Shown: positions 44,909 to 54,142, counted from the first letter of the stretch. The stretch: 64,000 nucleotides of DNA from Verrucomicrobiia bacterium DG1235 (GCA_000155695.1 DS990592.1:4043820-4107819), one strand, 5' to 3'. A program made the numbers and translations. Notes: generated by a model from the letters alone, not told the origin.

Positions 44909-45577
44909 ATGAATAAGGGAAATTCTTTTTTGGGGACGGCACTAGCGGCGTCCGTTTTAGCTTTTGGATTTGTCGGCGGGGCAAGCTTGTCGGCTAAACC
45001 GCGAGTGGAAGTGAGAGCCAGTGTGGGTTTTCAGTTGCCGCATGGAGCGGTGCAGGTGTCGGTGGGATCGGACCGTTATCATTATCATAGAGGCGTCTTT
45101 TATCAGAGAGGTAGGCATGGCTACGTTAGGCGGCCAGCTCCGAGAGGCGCGGTGGTGAGGAGTTTGCCGCGTGGGTACGTGAGGGTGGTGATCGGGAGCG
45201 ATATCTACTATCGGTTTGACGGAGTGTACTATACGCATTCTCCGACGGGGTATGTAGTCGTCGATGCTCCGAAAAAGGTTAAGGTTTTGGATACAGAGGA
45301 GGACGTAGGATCGACGCCGTCCGGGTATGAGTCGGTGTGGATCGGGGACGCAGAGCTGCTCTTCAAGAACGGGCAGTTTTTCGAACGGACCAGCGAGGGG
45401 CTGGTTTGGGTAGAGGCTCCGATTGAGGCAGTGGTATCGGCTCTTCCGTCAGATGCGGTAGTGGTTTGGTATGAGGATGATGAATACTTTGACTCGGATG
45501 GAACGTATTTCCGCAGGGCTCCGAATGGTTTCAAGGTTGTGGATGCTCCGTGGGGCGAGGAGTTGCCGAAGGATTAA
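44909..45577 (+). CDS. Secreted DUF6515-like repeat protein
   Basis: A 222-aa protein with a signal peptide (MNKGNSFLGTALAASVLAFGFVGG). The rest is four degenerate repeats of about 45 aa with the pattern LP-G---V-IG---YY---GVYY----GYVVVDAP (for example LPRGYVRVVIGSDIYYRFDG and LPSDAVVVWYEDDEYFDSDG). This resembles DUF6515-type envelope proteins of unknown function. The first repeat is rich in His, Tyr and Arg and the later ones are acidic. ATG 44909 has the Shine-Dalgarno sequence GAGGAAGAGG; ATG 44891 lies one base after the rhombosortase stop. The spacing suggests an operon of VIT/VWA protein, rhombosortase and this gene. Confidence 0.8.
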   Translation: MNKGNSFLGTALAASVLAFGFVGGASLSAKPRVEVRASVGFQLPHGAVQVSVGSDRYHYHRGVFYQRGRHGYVRRPAPRGAVVRSLPRGYVRVVIGSDIYYRFDGVYYTHSPTGYVVVDAPKKVKVLDTEEDVGSTPSGYESVWIGDAELLFKNGQFFERTSEGLVWVEAPIEAVVSALPSDAVVVWYEDDEYFDSDGTYFRRAPNGFKVVDAPWGEELPKD

Positions 45578-45605
45578 GCTTTAAGGATCGGTTTATGTTT
45601 GAACT

Positions 45606-45644
45606 GGGGCAGTGGTTTGGCGGGTTTTTGCTGGACCGCTGCCC
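45606..45644. terminator. Possible hairpin after the VIT/VWA-rhombosortase operon
   Basis: A 9-bp stem with one G-T wobble (GGGCAGTGG 45607-45615, CCGCTGCCC 45636-45644) and a 20-base loop begins 29 bp after the stop of the last gene. It lacks a T tract, so it may be a weak terminator or a repeat remnant. Further downstream, TGTAGGAGCGGGCTTG near 45704-45719 recalls REP-type sequences of other bacteria. Confidence 0.4.
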
Positions 45645-45764
45645 TTGGAATTTCTGGGTGGAATCGGGGAAGACGCGCTGACGGGAGGCTTTCTCTTGTG
45701 TAGGAGCGGGCTTGGGGGAGAATTGGGTTTTGCGGAATGGGGGGAATCGGTGTAGCTTGCGGGA

Positions 45765-46739
45765 ATGATTTATCGCAAGTTAGGTAAGACGGGCATTGAG
45801 GCTTCGGAAATTTCTTTTGGGGCATGGGCTATCGGGGGTGGCTGGGGCGAGCAGAGTGACGAGGAGTCGCTGGCGGCTTTGCATAAGGCGATCGATCTGG
45901 GGGTGCGTTTTATCGATACGGCGGCTGGCTATGGCGACGGGCGTAGCGAGCAGGTGATCGCGAAGGTTTTGAAGGAACGCTCGGAGGAGGTCGCGGTGGC
46001 GACGAAGACTCCGCCGGCGGCGGGGCCTTGGCCGCCGTCTCCTTATTGCAATTGGTCAGATCGTTACTCGGAGGAGTATCTCCGGGGGAATATTGAGGAG
46101 CGTCTTCGGTGTTTGGATACGGATACGATTGACCTCTTACAGCTGCATACGTGGACGCGGGCGTGGAATCGCGATCCGCAGCCGTTTTTGATTTTGCAGA
46201 AGCTGAAGGAGGAAGGGAAAATTCGCAGCGTGGGGATTTCGACTCCGGAGCAGGACCAGAATTCGGTGATCGACTTGATGAAGGCTGGGCTGGTGGATAC
46301 GGTGCAGGTGATCTACAATATTTTCGAGCAGGAGCCTGCGGCGGAACTGTTGCCGGTGGCTGAGGAGTGCGGGGTAGGGGTGATCGTGCGGGTGGCTTTT
46401 GACGAAGGTTCGCTGACGGGGAAGTTTACGCCGGAGCATCAGTTTGCGAAGGATGACTTTCGGGCGAACTATTTTGCGGGTGATCGTTTGGGTCGCAGTA
46501 TTCAGAGAGTGGATGCGATCAAGGCGAACATCGAGGGAAGCGGGCTGACGATGCCGCAGTTTGCCTTGAAGTACGTTTTGTCGCATCCGGCGGTGAGTTG
46601 CGTGATCCCCGGGATGCGCAGCGTGAGGCAGGCGGAGCTCAATTGCGCGGTGTCGGATTTGCCGGGAATCGCCGACGAGTATTTGTTGAAGATGAGGGAC
46701 CATGCGTGGAATCGCGGGGTTTGGTATTCGGGCAAGTAG
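45765..46739 (+). CDS. Aldo/keto reductase
   Basis: A 324-aa TIM-barrel NADPH-dependent oxidoreductase. It starts MIYRKLGKTGIEASEISFG, the usual beginning of the YakC/Tas-like AKR subgroup. The catalytic tetrad is complete: Asp51 and Tyr56 in FIDTAAGYGDG, Lys81 in VAVATKTPP and His128 in LLQLHTW. The cofactor loop near the end (AVSCVIPGMRSVRQAELN) is also present. It reduces aldehydes or ketones, perhaps sugars or reactive carbonyls; the substrate is unknown. It is the first of four closely spaced plus-strand genes (with HDAC-like, RNase D and OleC genes). Confidence 0.9.
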   Translation: MIYRKLGKTGIEASEISFGAWAIGGGWGEQSDEESLAALHKAIDLGVRFIDTAAGYGDGRSEQVIAKVLKERSEEVAVATKTPPAAGPWPPSPYCNWSDRYSEEYLRGNIEERLRCLDTDTIDLLQLHTWTRAWNRDPQPFLILQKLKEEGKIRSVGISTPEQDQNSVIDLMKAGLVDTVQVIYNIFEQEPAAELLPVAEECGVGVIVRVAFDEGSLTGKFTPEHQFAKDDFRANYFAGDRLGRSIQRVDAIKANIEGSGLTMPQFALKYVLSHPAVSCVIPGMRSVRQAELNCAVSDLPGIADEYLLKMRDHAWNRGVWYSGK

Positions 46740-46778
46740 ACGATTGCTTTGGGTGTGGGAGCTCCTAGTGTGACTTCC

Positions 46779-47633
46779 ATGCTGATCTTCACTGATTCGC
46801 GGTGTTTGGAATACGAGACGGTGGGGCATCCGGAACGGAGTTTTCGGGTGCGCGACTCGGAGCGTCTTTTGCGTGAGCGTCATCCTGATTGGGAGTGGCC
46901 GAGTTTTGAGCCAGCGGTTGAGGCCGATTTGGCGCGGGCTCATATGGAGGGGCATTTGGCGCGGCTGCGGGTGGCGGAGCGCTTTGATTCGGATACGGCG
47001 TATTACGACGGGATTTTTGAGATCGCGAGTTTGGCGACGGGAGGGTCGCTGGCGGCGATGAAGGCGGCGTTGGCGGGGGAGAAGGCGTTTTCCTTGATGC
47101 GTCCGCCGGGGCATCATGCCGAGCAGGATATGGCGATGGGGTTCTGCTATTTGAATCATGCGGCGATTTGCGCCTTGGCGGCTCAGGCGGAAGGGATTTC
47201 GCGGGTGGCGGTTTGGGACTTCGACGCGCACCATGGGAATGGGACGGAGGCGATTTTGCGAACTGAGCCCGGGACTTTGTACGTGTCGATCCACCAGCAT
47301 CCCTGCTATCCGGGTACGGGTTTGGAGTCGAAGGGGAATTGCCGTAACTATCCGGTGGCTCCCGAGGAGGATCCGGATGCGCATATGGCGGTGTTGCGGA
47401 AGTCTTGGGAGGAGTTGTTGGCCTTCGAGCCAGAACTCGTTCTTGTATCTGCGGGCTTCGATGCCTATGAACACGACCCTATTACCCAGATGAGTTTGCG
47501 CATTAACGATTTCAGGACCTTGGGCCAGTGGCTGTCGGAGACGAAAATTCCGACGGCGGCCTTGCTGGAAGGCGGTTATAGCGAAGATCTGCCGGAGTTG
47601 GTGGATACGTTTCTCTCGGGTTGGAGCGAATAA
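46779..47633 (+). CDS. Histone deacetylase family protein (acetoin-utilisation/AcuC-like)
   Basis: A 284-aa zinc hydrolase of the arginase/deacetylase fold. RPPGHHAEQDMAMGFCYLN holds the tandem catalytic His112-His113, and VAVWDFDAHHGNGTEAIL holds the zinc ligands Asp149 and His151. GFDAYEHDP near residue 232 supplies the third metal ligand, and LLEGGYS is the conserved end. It should remove acetyl groups from lysines or polyamines. ATG 46779 (MLIFTDSRCLEYE) fits the family; the upstream TTG at 46749 does not. It ends 10 bp before RNase D, so the genes are likely co-transcribed. Confidence 0.9.
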   Translation: MLIFTDSRCLEYETVGHPERSFRVRDSERLLRERHPDWEWPSFEPAVEADLARAHMEGHLARLRVAERFDSDTAYYDGIFEIASLATGGSLAAMKAALAGEKAFSLMRPPGHHAEQDMAMGFCYLNHAAICALAAQAEGISRVAVWDFDAHHGNGTEAILRTEPGTLYVSIHQHPCYPGTGLESKGNCRNYPVAPEEDPDAHMAVLRKSWEELLAFEPELVLVSAGFDAYEHDPITQMSLRINDFRTLGQWLSETKIPTAALLEGGYSEDLPELVDTFLSGWSE

Positions 47634-47643
47634 GTATCCAGAT

Positions 47644-48756
47644 ATGGAAGACGACGGATTTATCTACGTAGACAAGCAGGACGAGCTCGAGGACCTTTGC
47701 GACCATCTAGCCAAGCAGGCGGAGATCGCTCTCGATAGCGAGGCGGACAACTTGCACCACTTCGAGACGAAGCTTTGTCTTTTGCAGCTTCGTTTCGATG
47801 GGACGATCTATTTGCTGGACGTGACGGCGGATCTGGATCTGGACCGGTTTTGGGAGATTTTGAGTGGTTTGCATTTGATCATGCACGGGAGCGATTTCGA
47901 TCTCCGCCTGTTCGAGGAGTTTTGCGGGTTCGAGGCGAAGAGTCTTTTTGATTCGATGCTTGCCTCGCAGTTGCTCGGGATAAAGCGGATCGGCTTGGCG
48001 GCCTTGTTGGAGGAGAATTTTGGAGTAAAAATCCCGAAGGACAGCCAGAAGAGCGATTGGTCTCAGCGGCCTTTGACCCCGAAGATGCTTAAGTACGCAG
48101 CGACCGATGTGCTGTATTTGCATGAGTTGCGGGACAAGTTGATGGCTCGCATCGACGAGCTCGGACGAGGGGAATGGCTGAAGCAGCGTTGCGATAACCA
48201 GATTCGGATCGCGAAGTCTGGCTTTCCTCGCAACGACGAGAACTCTTGGCGAATCCCTCGCTCGGATCGCCTCGACGAGCGCGGTCAGGCGGCGGTGTAC
48301 GAGCTATGGCATTGGCGGCAGAATCTATCGAAGCGTCTCGATCGACCCCCTTTCAAGGTGCTAGGAAACGATTTTATCATCGCTTTGGCAGAAGGCGTGT
48401 CGGAGGGGAATTGGGAGTTTGTTTTCGAGGGATTGCCACAAGGCATCCAGCGTCGATCGCGTCAGGGTTTGGTGGATGCTCTGAAATTGGGAGCGAGTCG
48501 CGATGTGAAGACTCTGCCTCAGCGTCCGCCGAGGACGGAGCGTCGTCCGCCGCTTTCTCAACAGGAGCTGGATAGGCAGGACGTGATTAAAGGGTATCGC
48601 GACAAGCTTTCGAAGGAGTTGGAGATGGATCCGACTTTGATTGCGACGAGAAGCCAGGTGGCTCAGCTAGGACGTGATCCGGCTGACCTGAGTGGTTTTC
48701 TCGAATGGCAGAAGGAGATCTTGGCTCCTTGTCTGGAGGGTTTGAACTCCCAGTAG
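47644..48756 (+). CDS. rnd: Ribonuclease D
   Basis: A 370-aa 3'-5' exoribonuclease. The DEDDy catalytic residues are visible: Asp31 and Glu33 in ALDSEADN, Asp86 in MHGSDFDLRLF, and Tyr151/Asp155 in KYAATDVLYL. A first HRDC-like domain follows (about 205-285: ERGQAAVYELWHWRQNLSKR) and a second helical segment (about 300-365: LSKELEMDPTLIATRSQV), as in E. coli RNase D. It trims tRNA precursors and other small RNAs. The ATG start is at 47644, 10 bp after the deacetylase gene. Confidence 0.93.
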   Translation: MEDDGFIYVDKQDELEDLCDHLAKQAEIALDSEADNLHHFETKLCLLQLRFDGTIYLLDVTADLDLDRFWEILSGLHLIMHGSDFDLRLFEEFCGFEAKSLFDSMLASQLLGIKRIGLAALLEENFGVKIPKDSQKSDWSQRPLTPKMLKYAATDVLYLHELRDKLMARIDELGRGEWLKQRCDNQIRIAKSGFPRNDENSWRIPRSDRLDERGQAAVYELWHWRQNLSKRLDRPPFKVLGNDFIIALAEGVSEGNWEFVFEGLPQGIQRRSRQGLVDALKLGASRDVKTLPQRPPRTERRPPLSQQELDRQDVIKGYRDKLSKELEMDPTLIATRSQVAQLGRDPADLSGFLEWQKEILAPCLEGLNSQ

Positions 48757-48782
48757 TCCGGATCTGTTGTAGTTGATTTCTG

Positions 48783-50405
48783 ATGACACTCGCTAACGTT
48801 TCCCGTTTTCTTGACGAAAAGGCTGAGTCGCAGCCCGAGGTCGCGGCCTTGATGGTGCCGCGTGGGCGGAATTCGAAGGGGGAGATCGACTACTTGAGTT
48901 TGAGTTTTCGCGAGCTCGCCGCCGAGCAGAATGAGTGGGCGAGGCGTTTTCGTTCAAAGGGAATAGGGAAAGGCTCTCGGGTGCTGCTGATGGTGAAGCC
49001 CGGATTGCCTTTGATTGCGATTTGCTTTGCTTTGTTCAAGATAGGAGCGGTGCCGGTGGTGATCGATCCTGGCATGGGGCTGAAGAGTTTTCTCAATTGC
49101 GTGCGGCGTTCGAAGCCAGAGTTTCTGGTGGGGATATCGTTGGCGGTTTGGGTGTCGCGTGTATTCAGAAAGTCATTTCGCAGCGTGCGGGGAAAGGTGA
49201 AGGTCGGTGGGCCGCTGGAGAGGGTATCGGAAAGATTTCTTGCAGAGGCGGCGGAGGCGACGCAGCGGGACGATCTTGCGGCGGTGCTTTTCACGTCTGG
49301 ATCTACGGGTGCGCCAAAGGGCGTTTGCTATGAACATGGCATGTTTGAGGCTCAGGTGGAGGCGATTCGGGCTCAGTACGGTATCGAGCCCGGCGAAGTC
49401 GATTTGCCGATGCTGCCGATATTCGCCCTTTTTAATCCAGCTCTAGGGATGACGACGGTGGTGCCTGAGATAAATCCCAGCAAGCCAGCGACGGTGGATC
49501 CTAAAAAGGTGGTGCAGGCCATCCAGCAGTGCGGGGTGACGAACTCCTTCGGCTCGCCTGCCTTGTGGACAAAGATCGGCGCGTATTGTGATTCTCATGA
49601 CATCGAGCTGCCCAGTATGAAGCGAATATTGATGGCTGGGGCGCCGGTGCCTCCTCGCATGATGAAGCAGTACAAGCGTATTTTGACGCATGGGCACGTG
49701 CATTCGCCTTATGGGGCGACTGAAGTGCTGCCGGTTTCGTCTGTTAGCGATGACGAGGTGCTTGAGGTCGCTGCGGAGAGGACTGCGAAGGGAGAGGGGA
49801 CTTGCGTGGGTCGAATTCTGCCGGGGGTAGAGGCAAGGATCCTGCCTATGACTGATGAGGTTTTAGGAGTTGCGGCGCTTGAGAATAGGCTGCCTCAAGG
49901 AGAGATTGGCGAAATCGTAGTGACGGGTCCGAGCGTGACAAAAGCATACGATCAATTGCCTGAGGCGACGCGGCTTTCGAAGATTGTGGAAGGTGATCGC
50001 GTATGGCATCGAATCGGGGATCTCGGCTATTTTGACGGGGACGGACGGCTCTGGTTTTGTGGTCGCAAGGTGGAGCGAGTGGATACGGACTCGGGCGTGT
50101 ATTTTACGGATTGCTGCGAAGGTGTGGTCAATGTGCATCCGCGTGTTTTCCGTTCGGCTTTGATTCGCTACTCGGAGTCAGGGAAAACGGTGCCGGCTTT
50201 GGTAGTCGAACCGTTTCGGGGCGAGTATCCGAATTCCAAGGACGCTGAGCGTGATCTGTTGTCAGAAGTTAGAGAACTGGCTGAGAAGAGTCCTGTAAGC
50301 TCCGGGATTCGGCATTTCTTTTTGCATAGAGCGTTTCCGGTGGACGTGCGGCACAACGCGAAGATTCACCGACTGACTTTGGCGAAGGAGTTCGAAGGAA
50401 AGTGA
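48783..50405 (+). CDS. oleC: OleC-type AMP-dependent beta-lactone synthetase / fatty acyl-CoA ligase family
   Basis: A 540-aa ANL-superfamily enzyme. The adenylation P-loop is LFTSGSTGAPKGVCYEH near residue 177, and the signature HSPYGATEVLPVSS near 308 is characteristic of OleC, as is the N-terminal FALFKIGAVPVVIDPGMGL. GDLGYFDGDGRLWFCGRK is the A8 hinge region. In OleABCD, OleC converts the beta-hydroxy acid made by OleD into a beta-lactone using ATP. An OleD homologue is at 30036-31076. It could also be annotated as a generic fatty acid--CoA ligase, but the motif set favours OleC. It is the last gene of the row that begins with the aldo/keto reductase and is convergent with the hybrid kinase, 23 bp away. 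Confidence 0.83.
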   Translation: MTLANVSRFLDEKAESQPEVAALMVPRGRNSKGEIDYLSLSFRELAAEQNEWARRFRSKGIGKGSRVLLMVKPGLPLIAICFALFKIGAVPVVIDPGMGLKSFLNCVRRSKPEFLVGISLAVWVSRVFRKSFRSVRGKVKVGGPLERVSERFLAEAAEATQRDDLAAVLFTSGSTGAPKGVCYEHGMFEAQVEAIRAQYGIEPGEVDLPMLPIFALFNPALGMTTVVPEINPSKPATVDPKKVVQAIQQCGVTNSFGSPALWTKIGAYCDSHDIELPSMKRILMAGAPVPPRMMKQYKRILTHGHVHSPYGATEVLPVSSVSDDEVLEVAAERTAKGEGTCVGRILPGVEARILPMTDEVLGVAALENRLPQGEIGEIVVTGPSVTKAYDQLPEATRLSKIVEGDRVWHRIGDLGYFDGDGRLWFCGRKVERVDTDSGVYFTDCCEGVVNVHPRVFRSALIRYSESGKTVPALVVEPFRGEYPNSKDAERDLLSEVRELAEKSPVSSGIRHFFLHRAFPVDVRHNAKIHRLTLAKEFEGK

Positions 50406-50428
50406 TACTAGTTATTGGCGGGGTGACT

Positions 50429-53400
50429 TTATCCCAGCCATTTGGATACGGAAAGCGCGATGTCTTCTTGGCGAACGGGTTTAGCGATGTGGTCTGACAT
50501 GCCGCAGTCGATGCAATTCTTTTTGTCCTCGTCTCGAGCGTGGGCGGTAATGGCGATAATGGGAACGTTTTGATTTTCGGTCGATGTAGCGCCGTCACGA
50601 ATGTTCAGGGTGGCCCGATAGCCGTCCATGTTTGGCATCATCACGTCCATGAAGACGAGGTCATACTTGGTCTCCTTTAGCCGTTCGAGCGCTTCGAGGC
50701 CGTCTTCTGCTTCGTCTGGCTTGACCTTGTGGTTTCGCAGAAGGTATTGGCGAATGATAAGGCGGTTCGTCGCGTTGTCATCGACGAGCAGCACTTTGTG
50801 GGCAGAGAGGTCTAATTGCTCGTAGCTAGGCTCTTCGTTTGGCGGAGTTTCGGGGAGTCTGTTTACATTGTTGGTTGGGGTGAGCAGTTGCTTGAAACTA
50901 AAAAGCGAGATCGGCTTGGCGAGGTATTTTGGGGCCAGGGCTTTGCCGGTTGGGTTTGAATTGGCGAAGACTTTTCCGGTTATGAAGTAGGTTGATGAGC
51001 GGAAGGCATTTTCTTGGCGGATCGTTTCTTCCCAGAAATCCAAGTGAGCGTCGTAGCGTGTGGAATCGATGAGGATGTGATCGAATTTCTCATTCGGCGC
51101 GAGGGATTCGACGCTTTTCATTGCCTCATTGGCTTTGTGGACGATGTCGCATTTGAATCCCCATTGAGCGAGCCACGTGACGTAGTGGCAGGCGCGATTT
51201 TTGTTGTTGTCGACCACGAGGAATCGCTTGCCCTGGGCTGTTTCTATTGGTTCGAGGCAGGCGCTATCTGCTTGAGATGGGGGCAGGGGAATCTCTGCGA
51301 AAAAGGTTGATCCTTTTCCGTGCTCGCTTTCGACGACGATGTCGCCCCGCATGGCTTCGATGATTTTCTTGCTGATTGAAAGGCCGAGTCCGGTGCCGCC
51401 AAATTCTCGGGCGGTTGATGCGTTTGCCTGGCGGAAGGCTTTGAAGAGCTGCGCTAAATGATCTTTTTCAATTCCGATGCCTGTATCGCGAATGTAGATA
51501 CGAAGAGTCTTTGAGTGTAGATCGTTTTCGATAATCTCGGCGCCTAGTTCGATTTCACCAGAGCTTGTGAATTTGATAGCGTTGCTTACTAGGTTTGATA
51601 GGACTTGTCGCAGTCGGTGAGGATCGCCTTTTATGACGGCTGCGGCTGATGGTGAAGGGGTGCAGAGGAACTCGAGGCCTTTTTCGGTGGCGTTGTGAGC
51701 GTGAAGCGCGCTGATGCTTTCGAGAAGTTCAATGACGTCGAAGTTCGTACTCTCTAGAGTGAGCTTGCCTGCTTCGATTTTTGAAAAGTCGAGGATGTCG
51801 TTTATCAGGAGCAAAAGCTCGTCGGCACTGTTTTGGGCGATGTTTAACTGGCGTTTGGCGTCGGTTGGGACTTGGCTTTCGAGGAGGTCGAGGATGCCGA
51901 TGAGTCCATTCATCGGAGTGCGAATTTCGTGGCTCATAGTTGCCAGAAACTGGCTTTTTGCTTCGGTGGCTTGGGTTGCTTCTTCCATCGCCGCGAGAAG
52001 TTTTTCGTTCGTTTCTCTGCGCTCGTTTAGTATGGATCTCAGTTCTGCGGTTCGTTCTTCGATTTGGCCGTGTAGGGATTGTAGTGATCTGGCCAATACG
52101 CCAACTTCGCCTTTGCTCTCGGTGGGTAGCGGGACAAGTTTTCCAGAGGTTCCGTACGTTTCGGCTGCCCATGATATATAGCGGAGGGGCTGAGTAATGG
52201 AAACGGAGAAGAGCCATGCGAATATGAGGGCGATTCCTAGGACGACGAGTCCTGTTGCGAGGGCTAAGGTAGGGTTGATTGGGGAGTTTTTAATGACTTC
52301 GCGCATACTAGTCGATAGGGCGAGAATCAGGGTTCGACCGGGTTCGCCAGAATCAAGGGGGATGGAGACAAGTCCGACTGCTCGTTGTCCGTCGGCGTTT
52401 GAATTGTACTGTTTAACGGAAATTGAGGAGTAGGAGTTATTTGGATGCTCGAGACTTGGGTAGTCGCTGAAGATGCTGTCGAAGCCTCCGAATTCGAAAG
52501 TAAAGGCGCGGTTTGGATCTGGATGGAGAAGGTATTCTCCTCTTTCATTGGTTAGGTGGATCTTGGAGGTCTCACTATTGGCTCTCTTCAGTAGGTCGAA
52601 GACGAGACTGAGGTCGAGATTGAGGACGATGGCTCCGAAAAGACTTCTATCTTCGCCGTAGATTGGGGTGATGCCGCGAATCGTAGGCGTGTGCGGCAGG
52701 GCTATCTTGCCCCACTCTCGATTGAGCTCGACTTCAGAGAGGTAGACTTCGCCTGGCGGAGTTTTTAGGCCGTTTATCAGATAGGCCTGGTCTCCTTTCG
52801 ATTGTAGTTGTTCATCGGGTACGAGAGCTATTTCACCATCGACTCGTTCGACGCGGACGAGTTCTTTACCTTGGTCTTTGACTCCAATGTACCGAATTTG
52901 CAGCAAGGTTGGGTTTGATTCCAGTTTGTGAATGAAGATGGTGGCGAGGCGTTCGCGCCATTGGTTGGAGCTGGAAGATTCTAGCTCGTCATATCCGTTC
53001 GCTTTTTCAGCTCTGATTAGGCCTTGTACGGGCGGGGTTTTTGAGAGGAAGCTCGTTTCCTGACGAAGGCTTTCCAGTTCGCTGGTAAGCAAGGCGCTAG
53101 ATTGCTGGGCTTTCGTTTTGAGGTAACTTATCTCGCCTTCTTCGATTGCGTTTGAAAAGCTTGAGAAAGCCATGAAGCCGATGGTTCCTGCGACGAAGGC
53201 GACCATGAGACTGGTGCCGAGTATGAGTTTGGGCGCGACCCCGAGTCGTGTTGGGCTTGAGTTGTTGAAGTTGCTGATGGCCTTTGCTTCAAGAGCGTTG
53301 TTGGGGCCGGAGGTGGCGGGTATGGCTAGATTTTGAGTGGCGCTTGGGCGCGGAGTTTTGGTGAGGACTCCTTTTAGAATGAATCCGTATCCGAGAATCT

Positions 53401-54139
53401 TTAGAATGTGGGCGCAGTTAAATTGGATATCATAGAGTTTGGTGGAAAAGGGCATCACTACTGTGTGTGCGGCGATGTTTATTATGAGCGCGAGGATGAG
53501 CCAGTGCTCGAAGGAGCTGCGTTTCCAGTCGCCTTTTTTCAGGAAGGCGAGGAGGGCGGCGATAAAGATGAGGACTGGGAGAAATTCGGCGGGGCGACCG
53601 ATGAGATGCTTTTCGATGTATGCTCCGGGCAAGGGAAGGAAGGCGAAGAAGAGTCCGCTCAGTATGCTAATTGCCAGGGTCCCGATGAAGATATGGTGGT
53701 CTTGCAGGTTTCCTGCGGGTCCTAACTTTTTTTGGCGAAGGCAATAGAGGCAGCTAAACAGGAGGGTTCCTGATAGGAAAATTTTCGAGGCCAACCAGGT
53801 CCAAGCGGAGAGGGAAGGGGTCTCGGAGGGGAAGATGTCCTTTGCCCATTGCCAGGAGATGGATGCGTGGAAGCCGTCCAGCAGACTGACGCCGAGGAAG
53901 GAGACGGCGATGATTTGGAAGGGAAGCTCTCGCTTGACATAGTAGCGTCGAAAGCTGACGGCGCTAGTCGCAAGCGCCAGGGTGGCGGCGACTATTTCGG
54001 CGATTGCGTGAAGCTGTTCGTTCGTTTGCCACTCGAGAGAGCGCAAAGCGAAAGGCGCTGACAACAAAACGAATCCGAGGCTCGCGTACAGGATGGAGCG
54101 GGACCGGGCGAGGGGAAAGTTGTTGTCGGCTGGATTCAC
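50429..54139 (-). CDS. Membrane hybrid sensor histidine kinase with two receiver domains
   Basis: A 1236-aa protein. About seven N-terminal helices form a MASE-type sensor (to about residue 260). A further helix (about 305-325), a periplasmic dCache-like domain and another helix near 650 follow, then a HAMP linker. The kinase core has His737 in LATMSHEIRTPMNGLIG and the G boxes DTGIGIEKDHLAQLFKAF and GTGLGLSISKKI. The first receiver (about 955-1070) is partly degenerate (VDNN replaces the acidic pair). The second (about 1113-1236) is complete: VDDN, VFMDVMMPNMDG and IAKPV. It has no Hpt domain. The start appears to be GTG at 54139, four bases from the end of an upstream pseudogene frame. The signal is unknown. 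Confidence 0.9.
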   Translation of the reverse strand: MNPADNNFPLARSRSILYASLGFVLLSAPFALRSLEWQTNEQLHAIAEIVAATLALATSAVSFRRYYVKRELPFQIIAVSFLGVSLLDGFHASISWQWAKDIFPSETPSLSAWTWLASKIFLSGTLLFSCLYCLRQKKLGPAGNLQDHHIFIGTLAISILSGLFFAFLPLPGAYIEKHLIGRPAEFLPVLIFIAALLAFLKKGDWKRSSFEHWLILALIINIAAHTVVMPFSTKLYDIQFNCAHILKILGYGFILKGVLTKTPRPSATQNLAIPATSGPNNALEAKAISNFNNSSPTRLGVAPKLILGTSLMVAFVAGTIGFMAFSSFSNAIEEGEISYLKTKAQQSSALLTSELESLRQETSFLSKTPPVQGLIRAEKANGYDELESSSSNQWRERLATIFIHKLESNPTLLQIRYIGVKDQGKELVRVERVDGEIALVPDEQLQSKGDQAYLINGLKTPPGEVYLSEVELNREWGKIALPHTPTIRGITPIYGEDRSLFGAIVLNLDLSLVFDLLKRANSETSKIHLTNERGEYLLHPDPNRAFTFEFGGFDSIFSDYPSLEHPNNSYSSISVKQYNSNADGQRAVGLVSIPLDSGEPGRTLILALSTSMREVIKNSPINPTLALATGLVVLGIALIFAWLFSVSITQPLRYISWAAETYGTSGKLVPLPTESKGEVGVLARSLQSLHGQIEERTAELRSILNERRETNEKLLAAMEEATQATEAKSQFLATMSHEIRTPMNGLIGILDLLESQVPTDAKRQLNIAQNSADELLLLINDILDFSKIEAGKLTLESTNFDVIELLESISALHAHNATEKGLEFLCTPSPSAAAVIKGDPHRLRQVLSNLVSNAIKFTSSGEIELGAEIIENDLHSKTLRIYIRDTGIGIEKDHLAQLFKAFRQANASTAREFGGTGLGLSISKKIIEAMRGDIVVESEHGKGSTFFAEIPLPPSQADSACLEPIETAQGKRFLVVDNNKNRACHYVTWLAQWGFKCDIVHKANEAMKSVESLAPNEKFDHILIDSTRYDAHLDFWEETIRQENAFRSSTYFITGKVFANSNPTGKALAPKYLAKPISLFSFKQLLTPTNNVNRLPETPPNEEPSYEQLDLSAHKVLLVDDNATNRLIIRQYLLRNHKVKPDEAEDGLEALERLKETKYDLVFMDVMMPNMDGYRATLNIRDGATSTENQNVPIIAITAHARDEDKKNCIDCGMSDHIAKPVRQEDIALSVSKWLG

Positions 54140-54142
54140 TCC

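Noticed and set aside
45700-45720. TGTAGGAGCGGGCTTG segment considered a full REP element
   Set aside because: Only half of the usual palindrome is present and no second copy was found in the window, so it is only mentioned.
46137-47474. 445-codon minus-strand open frame across the aldo/keto reductase and deacetylase genes
   Set aside because: It spans two well-identified genes and is Arg/His/Pro-rich, with no motifs.
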